A stretch of 34,130 nucleotides of DNA, taken from positions 1 through 34,130 of the forward strand of contig DATKXO010000061.1 of NCBI GenBank assembly GCA_035528995.1, read 5' to 3'. Position 1 is the stretch's first letter. The number at the start of each line of letters is the position of its first letter. The stretch is from DATKXO01 sp035528995. Its GTDB lineage: Bacteria; Planctomycetota; Phycisphaerae; UBA1845. Position numbers and translations under genes: made by a program. The notes beneath the pieces are model-generated. The model searched no databases. It was not told the DNA's origin and saw only the letters and a program-made list of their open reading frames with translations. Positions 23,447 through 30,854 of this stretch are shown piece after piece.

Positions 23447-24874
23447 TCAAAGGCTGTTGGCCTTCATGACATCTACGACCTCCTTGGGCTCATACGTGTC
23501 TGATGCTGCATCATGGTGCCACAGGCCCCAGTGGGCACCGATCGAGCCTTCTGGCCCAGACTTCCAGGGCTGGTCAACGGTCTCTCCCCAGCAGAAGCTC
23601 ACGCCGGCATCCAACATTCCCTGAAAGAAGGCCGCTTGGGCATCTTCCTCCCCGTCCTGTCCCTTCTCGGCCGGCCACCACGCCTCATGCATGACGATCA
23701 GTCTGTCTCCACGCAGGGAGAAAGGCTCCGCTCCAATCGTACTGGTGAGCCAGTTCACGCCGTCGGTCGAATCCAGCTGGCTCGGATCGTCCTGGGGTGA
23801 CCCAGCCAAGGCCCAATACGCATGGAGGTTAGGAAACACGAAATCCGTCAGGCCCTCGTCCGAGACGAGATGTGGATGCTGCTCGTAGGTGTCCCTTCCC
23901 TCAGCCGTGGTGACGGCCTTTCCCGGATAGTCCGCCGCCATGGCACGCAGCTCCCGTTCGAGATCTGCGACCGTGTAGCGGGGCTGGTTCCACTCGTCGG
24001 AGTCCAGCAGCCCCTCATTACCGATGACGATGCCGTCGATGCAGGAGCTGTTGTTGTCGATAGCAGCCTTCTCCTGCTCGAGAGTGCTGTCGGTTTGTCC
24101 GTTGTCGACCCCGTTGGTCCACCAGTAGACTCCGGCAAGCACCCATTCAAAACCTACGTCCTTGGCGATGCACGGCGCGAGCTGGACACCGTTCATCATC
24201 TCGTAGGTTACAAGGCCGCGAGCCCCTGAATCGAAGAGCATCTGTAATTCGCTGCGTATTTGGTCTTCTGGAACGGACTCGCCCGCTTGGCCGCGCACCG
24301 GTGAGTAAAGGTGCCAATAGGTGTGGCTCGACAGTGCATCGAGCACGGGCAGCTCTGGCGACAGGTCTGGGTCCTCGGGGTCAGGCTCGCCCTCGCACTC
24401 AACAGTCAGACTTTGCGCGTCGCTAACGGCAAGGAGGCCAGGGATGTACTGCGGGGACAAAGCCGGGAGCGGGTCCAAGGGTAGGCCCTCCGAGAGCGAC
24501 CCATCCACGACGATCGCATAGACCTCAAAGACATCCTCCGACTGCGGCGGGACGTCCGCGCTTCCAGCTTGGGCTTGTGCTGTCCAAAGGGTCTCATTAA
24601 CGGTTTTGTCGCCGAACTGAAGGAAGTAGCGTGAGGCAGCATCATCCACGGGCATGACAGCCAGGAACAGCTCCTCGTCCCCTTCAAGTGCCCTCGCGAG
24701 CGTTCCCTCAACGGCGAACAGACACTCCGAGTCGCACCCACAAGCGATGGGTCCGAGGGCGAGGATAGTCGGTGGCAGCTCCGGACTAGAACCGCCCTTA
24801 ACACAACCGGGCGGGAGCGAAAGGATGCAAACCGTCGCTATCGCGACGGAAGCCAACGGACGAATGCGAAACAT
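23447..24874 (-). CDS. GH17-like glycoside hydrolase lipoprotein
   Basis: A 475-residue predicted lipoprotein (signal peptide, lipobox-like LPPGC24). GGAGG lies 8 nt before the ATG at 24874. The N-terminal 170 residues are unrecognised. From about residue 175 the pattern follows a (beta/alpha)8 barrel of family GH17: IDGIVIGNEGLL (candidate acid/base E287), AVTTAEGRDTY, FVFPNLHAYW, and VMHEAWWP (candidate nucleophile E397, like ETGWPS of beta-1,3-glucanases). It would act on beta-1,3-glucan-like polymers outside the cell. Codon use is visibly less GC-biased than in neighbouring genes, suggesting transfer. Confidence 0.72.
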   Translation of the reverse strand: MFRIRPLASVAIATVCILSLPPGCVKGGSSPELPPTILALGPIACGCDSECLFAVEGTLARALEGDEELFLAVMPVDDAASRYFLQFGDKTVNETLWTAQAQAGSADVPPQSEDVFEVYAIVVDGSLSEGLPLDPLPALSPQYIPGLLAVSDAQSLTVECEGEPDPEDPDLSPELPVLDALSSHTYWHLYSPVRGQAGESVPEDQIRSELQMLFDSGARGLVTYEMMNGVQLAPCIAKDVGFEWVLAGVYWWTNGVDNGQTDSTLEQEKAAIDNNSSCIDGIVIGNEGLLDSDEWNQPRYTVADLERELRAMAADYPGKAVTTAEGRDTYEQHPHLVSDEGLTDFVFPNLHAYWALAGSPQDDPSQLDSTDGVNWLTSTIGAEPFSLRGDRLIVMHEAWWPAEKGQDGEEDAQAAFFQGMLDAGVSFCWGETVDQPWKSGPEGSIGAHWGLWHHDAASDTYEPKEVVDVMKANSL

Positions 24875-25032
24875 GACATGAACCTCCAGGTTAACCGACC
24901 TCGCCCTTCCATCCCGCCGCTCCGGAAGGCGGCACACCGTCGTGGTCTCGCATGAACGAGGAACCGCTGATGTGCGACGGTTTCCGACCATGCTTGACGC
25001 CCCATCCGTCCGCGCCATCAGACCCTATCTGA

Positions 25033-25048
25033 GCCGGCGCTCCCGCCG
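25033..25048. repeat. 16-bp direct repeat, right copy
   Basis: Identical to 23222-23237, in the same orientation. It lies about 160 bp upstream of the GH17-like start codon. The match stops on both sides after exactly 16 bases. Confidence 0.6.
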
Positions 25049-25149
25049 AGCCTCTCATGCCGGCACTGTGCTGTCATCGTAGAGCAAGGTTTGGGGGGCG
25101 TCAAGCAAAGGCGAGTCGGTCACAGTTACACCCGGTATGAATGCCGGCC

Positions 25150-25287
25150 CTAGCAGCCTGTCGGACTTTGCGCGACCGCCCTCGTTTTCACGCTAATATC
25201 GAGGGTGGCGTGTTGCAGGCGTCAACACGAAACCGTGTTTTGGGCGTTCTATCGAGGGTGCCTTTTCAAAGTCCGACAGAGTGCTAG
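25150..25287. mobile_element. MITE-like element with terminal inverted repeats
   Basis: The ends are CTAGCAGCCTGTCGGACTTT at the left and its near-complement at the right (CAAAGTCCGACAG, then AGTGCTAG), with 18 of the 20 bases from 25151 matching. The element is 138 bp and too short to code for a transposase. The inside has a perfect 7-bp hairpin (CGTGTTG / CAACACG) and a second inverted pair (CCCTCG / CGAGGG). No target-site duplication is evident. It looks like a non-autonomous element or the fused ends of a deleted insertion sequence; the parent family is not identified. Confidence 0.65.
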
Positions 25288-25348
25288 CGCGTTGGCACAC
25301 AACTCTCCGACCGAAAACGGCCACAGTACCAGCAGTCCCTTAGCTGGT

Positions 25349-25546
25349 TTACGACCCCGGGTCTTGGGGTAGGGCGATGGTCCACAGGTCGCTCGGGGAT
25401 TCCTCGTCCCCGGTGCGGTGGCTTTCGAACGCCACCCACTCACCGTCCGGCGAGACGAACGGCGCGCCGTCCTCATGCCGGTCACTGAAGGTGATGCGCA
25501 CGGGCCCGCAACGTTCGCTCGGCAGCATCTCGAGCGGCTCCGCCAC
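25349..25546 (-). pseudogene. C-terminal fragment of a PD40/TolB-type beta-propeller protein
   Basis: The reading frame ends with RITFSDRHEDGAPFVSPDGE and then WVAFESHR...SDLWTIAL, a clear PD40 repeat (FSPDG-WVAF pattern) as in TolB-like propellers. Only one repeat remains. A GTG at 25546 could start a 65-residue product, but the pattern is that of the tail of a much longer protein, and the upstream part in this frame is nonsense. It directly follows another propeller fragment in a different frame. Confidence 0.6.
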
Positions 25547-25557
25547 GGATCGCCGTT

Positions 25558-25803
25558 CTAGTCGCCCGGTGGCAGACGCCAGGTTCCGCCGCACGAGGTC
25601 CCGGCGTAGACCGTTCCATCCGGATCGACGGCGAACCAGGCCACCTGATAGTTGCCCAGCCCGACGCTGCGGATTTCCCACGTCCGGCCGCCGTCGGTGC
25701 TTCGGTAGACGCCGGCCACGTCGCTCGCCGCATAGGCCACGTCGCGCTGCACCGGATCGAACCGAAGGCCGACCACCCCCGGACGCTCCTGACGGTTGCT
25801 CAT
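25558..25803 (-). pseudogene. C-terminal fragment of a BNR/sortilin-type repeat protein
   Basis: It encodes about 81 residues with GLRFDPVQRDVAYAASDVAG, then VYRSTDGGRTWEIRS (an Asp-box/BNR motif SxDGGxTW) and DPDGTVYAGTSCGGTWRL. Such repeats occur in large secreted propellers of many hundred residues. Here the 5' part is missing; the agmatinase-family gene begins 60 bp away on the other strand. An ATG at 25803 could give a short product. The likeliest reading is a truncated remnant. Confidence 0.6.
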
Positions 25804-25863
25804 CAGGCCGATGGCCCCTATCTTCCAACCTGTGGATTCGGCGACACGTTCAGAGGCCAGCGC

Positions 25864-26748
25864 ATGAACACAATCCCGAATGTCTTCGGCGGCCTGGAGC
25901 CCAGGTTTACGGACTACAAGAAGGCCCGCTACGCCGTCCTTCCGGTTCCCTACGAAGCGACCACCAGCTACCGGGGCGGTGCGGGCAACGGGCCGCAGGC
26001 CATCATCACCGCCTCTCAACAGGTCGAGCTGTTCGACGATGAACTCGGCGCCGAGTTCCACGCCGCCGGCATCGCCACGCTCGACGCCCTGGAGCCCAAC
26101 GCCGCCGGTCCCGAAGCCATGCACGCCGACGTCCACGCCGCCGCCCGCCGCATCGTCCGCGCCGGGAAGTTCCTCATCGGCCTGGGGGGCGAGCACGGCA
26201 TCACCGCGGGGCTGGTCCGGGCCGTTGCCGGCAAACACCGCGATCTCTCCGTCCTGCAGATCGACGCCCACCTCGACCTGCGAGACTCGTACCAGCAGAG
26301 CCGCTACTCGCACGCCTCGGCCATGCGACGGACGCTGCCCTTCGTCCAGACGGTGGTGCCGGTGGGCATCCGCAGCGTGTCACTCGAGGAACACCGGTTC
26401 CTCCGCCGAAAGGGCACGCCCGTGCACCCGGTGACCGCCCGCGAGTGCTGTGAATCCGACGACTGGATCGACCGCGTGCTCGACCGCCTGGGGTCGCGCG
26501 TCTATGTGACCGTCGACATCGACGGCTTCGACCCGGCCTACGCGCCGGGGACCGGCACGCCCGAGCCCGGCGGATTGGACTGGTATCAGGTGACCTCGCT
26601 GCTGCGGCTCGTCGCCGCCGAGAAGCACATCGTCGCCGCCGACGTGGTCGAGGTCGCCCCGATTCCCGGCCAGGTGGCCACCGAGTTCCTCGCCGCCCGC
26701 CTCGCCTACAAGATCATCTGCTATACCCAGGCGGCGGATCGACTATGA
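25864..26748 (+). CDS. speB: agmatinase/arginase-family ureohydrolase
   Basis: A manganese-dependent amidinohydrolase of 294 residues, probably agmatinase (agmatine to putrescine plus urea). The binuclear metal ligands are all visible: H111 (GGEHG), D134, H136 and D138 (DAHLD), D218 and D220 (DIDGFDP). SHASAM and APGTGTPEPGG are further family signatures. CAGAGG is upstream of the ATG. No arginine decarboxylase is in the window, and guanidinobutyrase or formimidoglutamase are alternatives. It is convergent with the small lipoprotein gene. Confidence 0.93.
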   Translation: MNTIPNVFGGLEPRFTDYKKARYAVLPVPYEATTSYRGGAGNGPQAIITASQQVELFDDELGAEFHAAGIATLDALEPNAAGPEAMHADVHAAARRIVRAGKFLIGLGGEHGITAGLVRAVAGKHRDLSVLQIDAHLDLRDSYQQSRYSHASAMRRTLPFVQTVVPVGIRSVSLEEHRFLRRKGTPVHPVTARECCESDDWIDRVLDRLGSRVYVTVDIDGFDPAYAPGTGTPEPGGLDWYQVTSLLRLVAAEKHIVAADVVEVAPIPGQVATEFLAARLAYKIICYTQAADRL

Positions 26749-26829
26749 GGTGACGGACCCGCCCGAGGCCGGCATCGCGCACGCGGTGCTCGACAATAGC
26801 CGCGAGCCGCAAGCCCAAAGAAAAACGCC

Positions 26830-26862
26830 TTGGCGGGCGTCCGTTTCACGGACATCCGCCGA
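26830..26862 (-). terminator. hairpin terminator of the small lipoprotein gene
   Basis: GGCGG and TCCG pair with CGGA and CCGCC around loop TTTCA, giving a 12-step stem with one mismatch and one G-U. On the reverse strand it is followed within about 7 nt by TTTTTCTTT, as expected of an intrinsic terminator for the gene ending at 26945. It may also stop readthrough from the convergent agmatinase-family gene. Confidence 0.55.
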
Positions 26863-26944
26863 GACGCTCAGGTTCATGAGGTTCCGTTTTCGCCGCGGTC
26901 CTTCGCGATTCGCGGCCTCCGCACGACGATCGCCGCCCGACCGG

Positions 26945-27208
26945 CTACCGCACGTGCCAGCGTGACAGCCGGTTGCTCCGTTCGCGCTGCCAGAGCAGAT
27001 CCCAGTCTTCCATCAGTGCCCGTCCCTCACGGTCGATCTGGGCCGTGACCCGGTGCATGTGCTCCGTGTAGTTCTCGGTCATGGTCCCGCTTTCGGAAAC
27101 AGCACTGATCGCGACTTGGTTGCCGACCAGCACTTCCTTCGTGGACTGCGCACAGCCGATCGCCGTGAGCACCGACCCCAGTAGCACCAGACACATCAAA
27201 CGACGCAT
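26945..27208 (-). CDS. small lipoprotein of unknown function
   Basis: An 87-residue protein. The N-terminus MRRLMCLVLLGSVLTAIGC is a lipoprotein signal with lipidated C19. The mature 69 residues are polar, with a helical segment MTENYTEHMHRVTAQIDREG and a basic end. The ATG at 27208 has GAGGAG about 9 nt upstream; sequence further upstream is not part of it. I do not recognise the family. The conserved signal, strong ribosome site and downstream terminator support a real gene. It is envelope-anchored. Confidence 0.75.
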   Translation of the reverse strand: MRRLMCLVLLGSVLTAIGCAQSTKEVLVGNQVAISAVSESGTMTENYTEHMHRVTAQIDREGRALMEDWDLLWQRERSNRLSRWHVR

Positions 27209-27341
27209 GACCAGACTCCTCAGCACGACCCGCCCAGGCTTCTTGGCCCCAGCTCGGTGCCGTCTATGGGCAGGGGGGCAGCCGGCACAACCGGCCGCCG
27301 GCACGATCCAGCACGAATCCTACGCCGGCCGACCAGGGCCG

Positions 27342-27821
27342 TCAACTTCCCGCGAGCTGCCCCAGAGCCCGAATCCAGTCCAGGTACACATAGGGCAGAT
27401 TGAAGCGATCGTGCAACTCCTTCAAACGGGCCAGAATCGCCTCCGTGAGCGGCGGCTGCCAAGACCGGGCGGCCGGGTCGCAGAAGAAGATTCGGCACCC
27501 CGACGGCCTCCCCACCCGGGTCGTGCACAGCCCGTCACGCTGGTACGGGCAGGCGTCGGCCGTCGTGGGTCGGGCAGCGGGGCCCTCGGTGACGGCCGCG
27601 AAGTACGCCAGCTCGACCGGCGTTACGAACAGTCGATGACCAAACTCGCCGAAGCGGCAGCAGGCGCCCCGGTTGGTGCACGACGGCCGGTGGGCGGCGA
27701 TCTCGCCGTCCAGCTCGGCGTACAGCTCGCCCACCGCCTCGACGAACTCCGGGTCCGAGGCGCAGCGACGCATCTCCGCCAGCGGCAACGCCGGCGCCGA
27801 TGGCATACCGCCGGAATCCAT
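27342..27821 (-). CDS. YkgJ-type cysteine-cluster protein (first of two)
   Basis: A 159-residue member of the YkgJ (putative zinc- or iron-chelating) family. The cluster SCTNRGACCRF gives C48, C54 and C55. Further cysteines C91 (DACPYQ), C99 (LCTTR), C109 and C114 (GCRIFFC) complete the pattern, together with RPSGCR. The ATG at 27821 is chosen; GTG 27830 is possible. Biochemical function is not established for the family; metal binding is expected. The neighbouring gene is a diverged member of the same family, read in the same direction. Confidence 0.82.
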   Translation of the reverse strand: MDSGGMPSAPALPLAEMRRCASDPEFVEAVGELYAELDGEIAAHRPSCTNRGACCRFGEFGHRLFVTPVELAYFAAVTEGPAARPTTADACPYQRDGLCTTRVGRPSGCRIFFCDPAARSWQPPLTEAILARLKELHDRFNLPYVYLDWIRALGQLAGS

Positions 27822-27863
27822 CCGCTTCACTCAGTGAGCCCTACTAAGGACACACGGCGGCAC

Positions 27864-28322
27864 TTACTTGCGAACCCGCAATTCTTCGATGGCCACGAAG
27901 CTGTAGTGCCTGCCGACGTTCATGCCCGGGCAGAGCAAAGCCGCCCGGTTCCAGCCGTCCGACGACCTGAGGTTCTCGCTCCAGAACGGCCACGTCCGGC
28001 ACTGCGTCGGTCGCACCGGGTAGATCGAGCACCCGGCCTTGTCCCCCTCGCGCTTCAGGAAGATGCAGTCGCCGCCGGGCCTCTCCGTCAGGCTGTAGCG
28101 CAGACCGACGCGCCGGAGCTGGCTCTTGTCCAGCGTGCCGTCCTCGCGCCCCAGAAACTCCGCGATCGCCTTGATCTGCCCCTTCGTGACCCAGACGTAG
28201 CCCGGCGGCCCGCTACAACAGTTGCCGCACTGGCTGCACTCGAAGTGCAGACCGGCCGCGTACCACTTGGTTTTTGCTTTCAGCTTGAGCATCCTACCCG
28301 CTCGTGCCAGGCCCCGGCCCAT
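27864..28322 (-). CDS. YkgJ-type cysteine-cluster protein (second)
   Basis: A 152-residue YkgJ family protein with the classic FECSQCGNCCSG (C29, C32, C35, C36), then GDCIFL, GCSIYPVRPTQCRTWPFW, and a C-terminal LCPGMN cysteine. This is the canonical 'PxQCRxFPFW' type. Start ATG 28322 has GGGG just upstream; ATG 28292 (MLKLKAKTKW) is a plausible alternative. It lies 42 bp before the first YkgJ-type gene, so the pair is probably one operon. It is divergent from the S41 protease. Confidence 0.87.
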   Translation of the reverse strand: MGRGLARAGRMLKLKAKTKWYAAGLHFECSQCGNCCSGPPGYVWVTKGQIKAIAEFLGREDGTLDKSQLRRVGLRYSLTERPGGDCIFLKREGDKAGCSIYPVRPTQCRTWPFWSENLRSSDGWNRAALLCPGMNVGRHYSFVAIEELRVRK

Positions 28323-28414
28323 GATCCCCAAACAGTCAACTTACCCCCGATCCGCAGAAAACACAATCCCGGCCGCAAGCGTCGCAGCGAGCGAGCAATA
28401 ATCCCCGACCGCGT

Positions 28415-28420
28415 TATAAT
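28415..28420 (+). promoter_or_regulatory. consensus -10 box upstream of the S41 protease
   Basis: A perfect TATAAT lies about 100 bp before the protease start in otherwise GC-rich DNA. No good -35 box is found at 16-18 nt upstream (sequence there is GCGAGCAA), so it would be an activator-dependent promoter, or chance. Confidence 0.4.
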
Positions 28421-28518
28421 CCCCTTCCAGACAAGCGCGGAGCGCAGCCGGTTTCGGAACGAACTGACGCGCGGATTCGCCGGCATCTCGCGGCCGCGTG
28501 TGCCAACGGCGCGGCTCA

Positions 28519-29907
28519 ATGTCCAAACGCAATCTGATCTGGCTGGCGATCCTGGCCCTCCTGGTCGCGGCCGTCTACCGCCTAACGCCGATGGCCGCCC
28601 GGCAGGATGCGGTCTACCGCACCTATGCCCCGCTGGTCGAGGTGGATTCCCTGATCCGCCAGAAGTTCGTCGAGCCCGTGCCGGGCGACCGGCTGGTCGA
28701 AGGCGCCATCCGGGGCATGATGCTCAAGCTCGACCCCTACAGCGGCTACATCGCACCGGAGGAACTGGACGCCTTCCGAAGGATCGCCTCCGGCAAGTAC
28801 ACCGGTATCGGCGTCATGCTCGGCGTGCGCGGCGGGCGACTCACCGTCATCGCTCCCATCGAGCAAAGCCCCGCCGTCCAGGCCGGTGTTCGGGCCGACG
28901 ACGTCATCCAGGCCATCGACGGGCGATCGACCGAAGGACTGAGCGTGGCCGACGTCGACCGCCTGCTCACCGGCGCCCCGGGCTCCACCGTCAGGCTGAC
29001 CGTGCTGCACCCCTCCTCCGACCTCACCGAGACCGTGGCCATCGCCCGAGCCCCGATCAGCGTGCACACCGTCAAGGGGATGCGCCATGACGGCGCCGGC
29101 GATTGGGACTACCTGATCGAACATGACCCCGACGTCGCCTACATCCGGGTCGCCGCCTTTCACGACAACACTTCCTTCGAGTTCGACCGGGCCCTCGAGG
29201 GGCTGGTCAGCGCCGGGGCCGCTGGCCTGATCCTCGACCTGCGCTTCAACCCCGGCGGCTCGCTGCCCGCCGCCGTCGCCGTGGTGGACCGCTTTATCAG
29301 CGAGGGCACCATCGTCTCCACGGTCACCCGCGACCAGGCCAACGACCGCTACAAGGCCCGGGCCGAAGACACCATCGGACCGATACCGCTGGCCGTCCTG
29401 ATCAACGGCAATTCGGCCAGCGCCGCCGAGATCGTCGCCGGTGCCCTGCAGGACCATCGCCGCGCGGTCATCGTCGGCACCCGCAGTTTCGGCAAGGGCG
29501 TCGTTCAGAGCGTGGTCCCCCTTCACGGACAGCGCGCCGCCGTCAGCCTGACCGTCGCCCATTACTGCCTGCCCAACGGTAGGGTCATCCATAAGACACC
29601 CCAGAACGCGCACTCCGGCGAGTGGGGTGTCGTGCCGGACCTCGTCGTCGAGATCACCCCGTCCGAGACTGACGCCATTACCTCCCGGCGCAACGAGCTG
29701 GACCAGGTGCCGTCGTCGCCCACCACCGCGCCCACCACGCAGAATGCCCAGCCCGGCACTGCGACCCCGCCGCTCGAGATTCTCATGGATCGCCAGCTCT
29801 TCGCCGCATTGCAGGCCGTGCGCGCTCGGATCGAGGTTCCCCTGCGCAGCGACGCCGCCCACACCCTCGGCCCCGAGGACCGGACCGGTGATGAGGCCGA
29901 CGACTGA
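28519..29907 (+). CDS. C-terminal processing protease, S41 family (CtpA/Prc-like)
   Basis: A 462-residue serine protease exported through an N-terminal membrane helix (NLIWLAILALLVAAVY). A PDZ domain spans about residues 85-170 (GIGVMLGVRGGRLTVI, SPAVQAGVRADDVI). The S41 catalytic core follows: LILDLRFNPGGSL, the nucleophile Ser301 in NSASAAE, and the general-base Lys326 in SFGKG. A low-complexity Thr/Pro linker (about 405-420) precedes a short tail. It trims or degrades envelope proteins at their C-termini. The ATG at 28519 is chosen; its ribosome site is weak. Confidence 0.93.
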   Translation: MSKRNLIWLAILALLVAAVYRLTPMAARQDAVYRTYAPLVEVDSLIRQKFVEPVPGDRLVEGAIRGMMLKLDPYSGYIAPEELDAFRRIASGKYTGIGVMLGVRGGRLTVIAPIEQSPAVQAGVRADDVIQAIDGRSTEGLSVADVDRLLTGAPGSTVRLTVLHPSSDLTETVAIARAPISVHTVKGMRHDGAGDWDYLIEHDPDVAYIRVAAFHDNTSFEFDRALEGLVSAGAAGLILDLRFNPGGSLPAAVAVVDRFISEGTIVSTVTRDQANDRYKARAEDTIGPIPLAVLINGNSASAAEIVAGALQDHRRAVIVGTRSFGKGVVQSVVPLHGQRAAVSLTVAHYCLPNGRVIHKTPQNAHSGEWGVVPDLVVEITPSETDAITSRRNELDQVPSSPTTAPTTQNAQPGTATPPLEILMDRQLFAALQAVRARIEVPLRSDAAHTLGPEDRTGDEADD

Positions 29908-29920
29908 TGGCTTGCTCGGA

Positions 29921-30787
29921 TCAACCGGGGGTGGGCTGGGTGATCGGACCGGCGGGGCTATCCGCGGTGGGCGAGTCGGCCGCCGCATCGACAGGCTCTG
30001 TGGGAGCTGTTGCGCTCTTCTTGAGCGACCGGACGGCCTCGAGCACGTCGTCGGGATGGACCCGATCTTCGACCCGCCGCGAGACGAAACGCCAGACCAC
30101 GCGACCGTCGGTATCGACCAGGAGGTGCGCCGGCAGAGCGATGTCGGTCCCCTCCGGTCCTCCGCCCGCGTGGACCAGCCCATAGTCGCCGATCACCCGG
30201 CGCTCGGTGTCGCAGAGAATGGAGAATTCCAGGCCGTTGCCCTCGACCACCTGCCGGGCTCGCTCCGGCGGGTCCACCGCGATGGCCAGCAACCTGCCAC
30301 CCTGCTCCTTCAGCTCTGTGTTGACCTCTCCGAGACCTCGGAGTTCCGCCATGCAGAACGGTCACCAGTGACCGCGGTAGAACACCAGCAGCACCGGCCC
30401 GGACGCCCGAGCCGCGCTCAATGTCACCGGTTGGCCCGTGTGATCGGGCAGCGTGAAGTCCGGAGCCACCGTGATCTCGGCGACGCCCTCGGCCTGGGGC
30501 AGCGCGAACAGGCCGAACATGACCCAGACGAAGGCCAGCAGCAGCAAAACGTCCAGAACGCACAACCCGCGGACCCAGATCCGTCGGTCGCGCCATGCGG
30601 CGACCAGCCCGGCCGCCGCGCCGGCCGCCATAAACGCGAAGGCAGGTGCCCCGGTGGCACGCATCAGCGGCACGCCAAGCAGCAGCCCGTAGGCGATCGG
30701 CCCCAACAGAACCAGCACCACGCCGACAACGGCCCATCCGGTGGAACGTCGCGGGGCCGCAGCTTCCGGCGTCGGTGCTTCGGTCAT
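29921..30787 (-). CDS. membrane-anchored peroxiredoxin-like selenoprotein (UGA = Sec142)
   Basis: One 288-residue protein if the in-frame UGA at 30364-30362 is read as selenocysteine. Residues 1-95 hold three transmembrane helices; from 103 a thioredoxin-fold AhpC/TSA domain begins (VAPDFTLPDHTGQPVTL). The catalytic site reads FYRGHW-U142-PFC145, where relatives have FYRGxWCPFC; both sides of the UGA are in the same frame and both are needed for the fold (downstream LAIAVDPPERAR, FSILCDTERRVIGDYG). GGAG lies 7 nt before the ATG at 30787. A SECIS-like hairpin follows the UGA. It would reduce peroxides or disulfides at the membrane. The macro-domain-like gene lies 67 bp upstream. Without selenocysteine insertion it would stop at residue 141. 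Confidence 0.85.
30328..30343 (-). promoter_or_regulatory. bacterial SECIS-like hairpin downstream of the UGA
   Basis: On the mRNA, CUCCG and CGGAG form a 5-bp stem around the loop AGGUCU. It begins 18 nt after the UGA, and the loop lies 23 nt after it, inside the range usual for bacterial SECIS elements. The loop is the same as the apical loop of the E. coli fdhF SECIS as I recall it, which SelB contacts through its GU. The element lies inside the coding sequence, as bacterial SECIS elements must. Confidence 0.8.
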
Positions 30788-30854
30788 TGTGAAACTCCGA
30801 TTTCGGCCGCCTGGCTCCCGTGCCTTGACCAAACCGCCGGCAACGGCCGGGACG

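Larger units (their letters stand above)
24875..25348. other. gene-free stretch upstream of the GH17-like gene
   Basis: No coding pattern is seen over 474 bp. It contains the right copy of the 16-bp direct repeat and the MITE-like element, both listed separately. The promoter of the GH17-like gene should lie in its left part, but no clear boxes were found. Confidence 0.5.

Noticed and set aside
27081..29090. 669-codon forward frame
   Set aside because: It runs across four real genes on both strands in a wrong frame and is compositionally a shadow.
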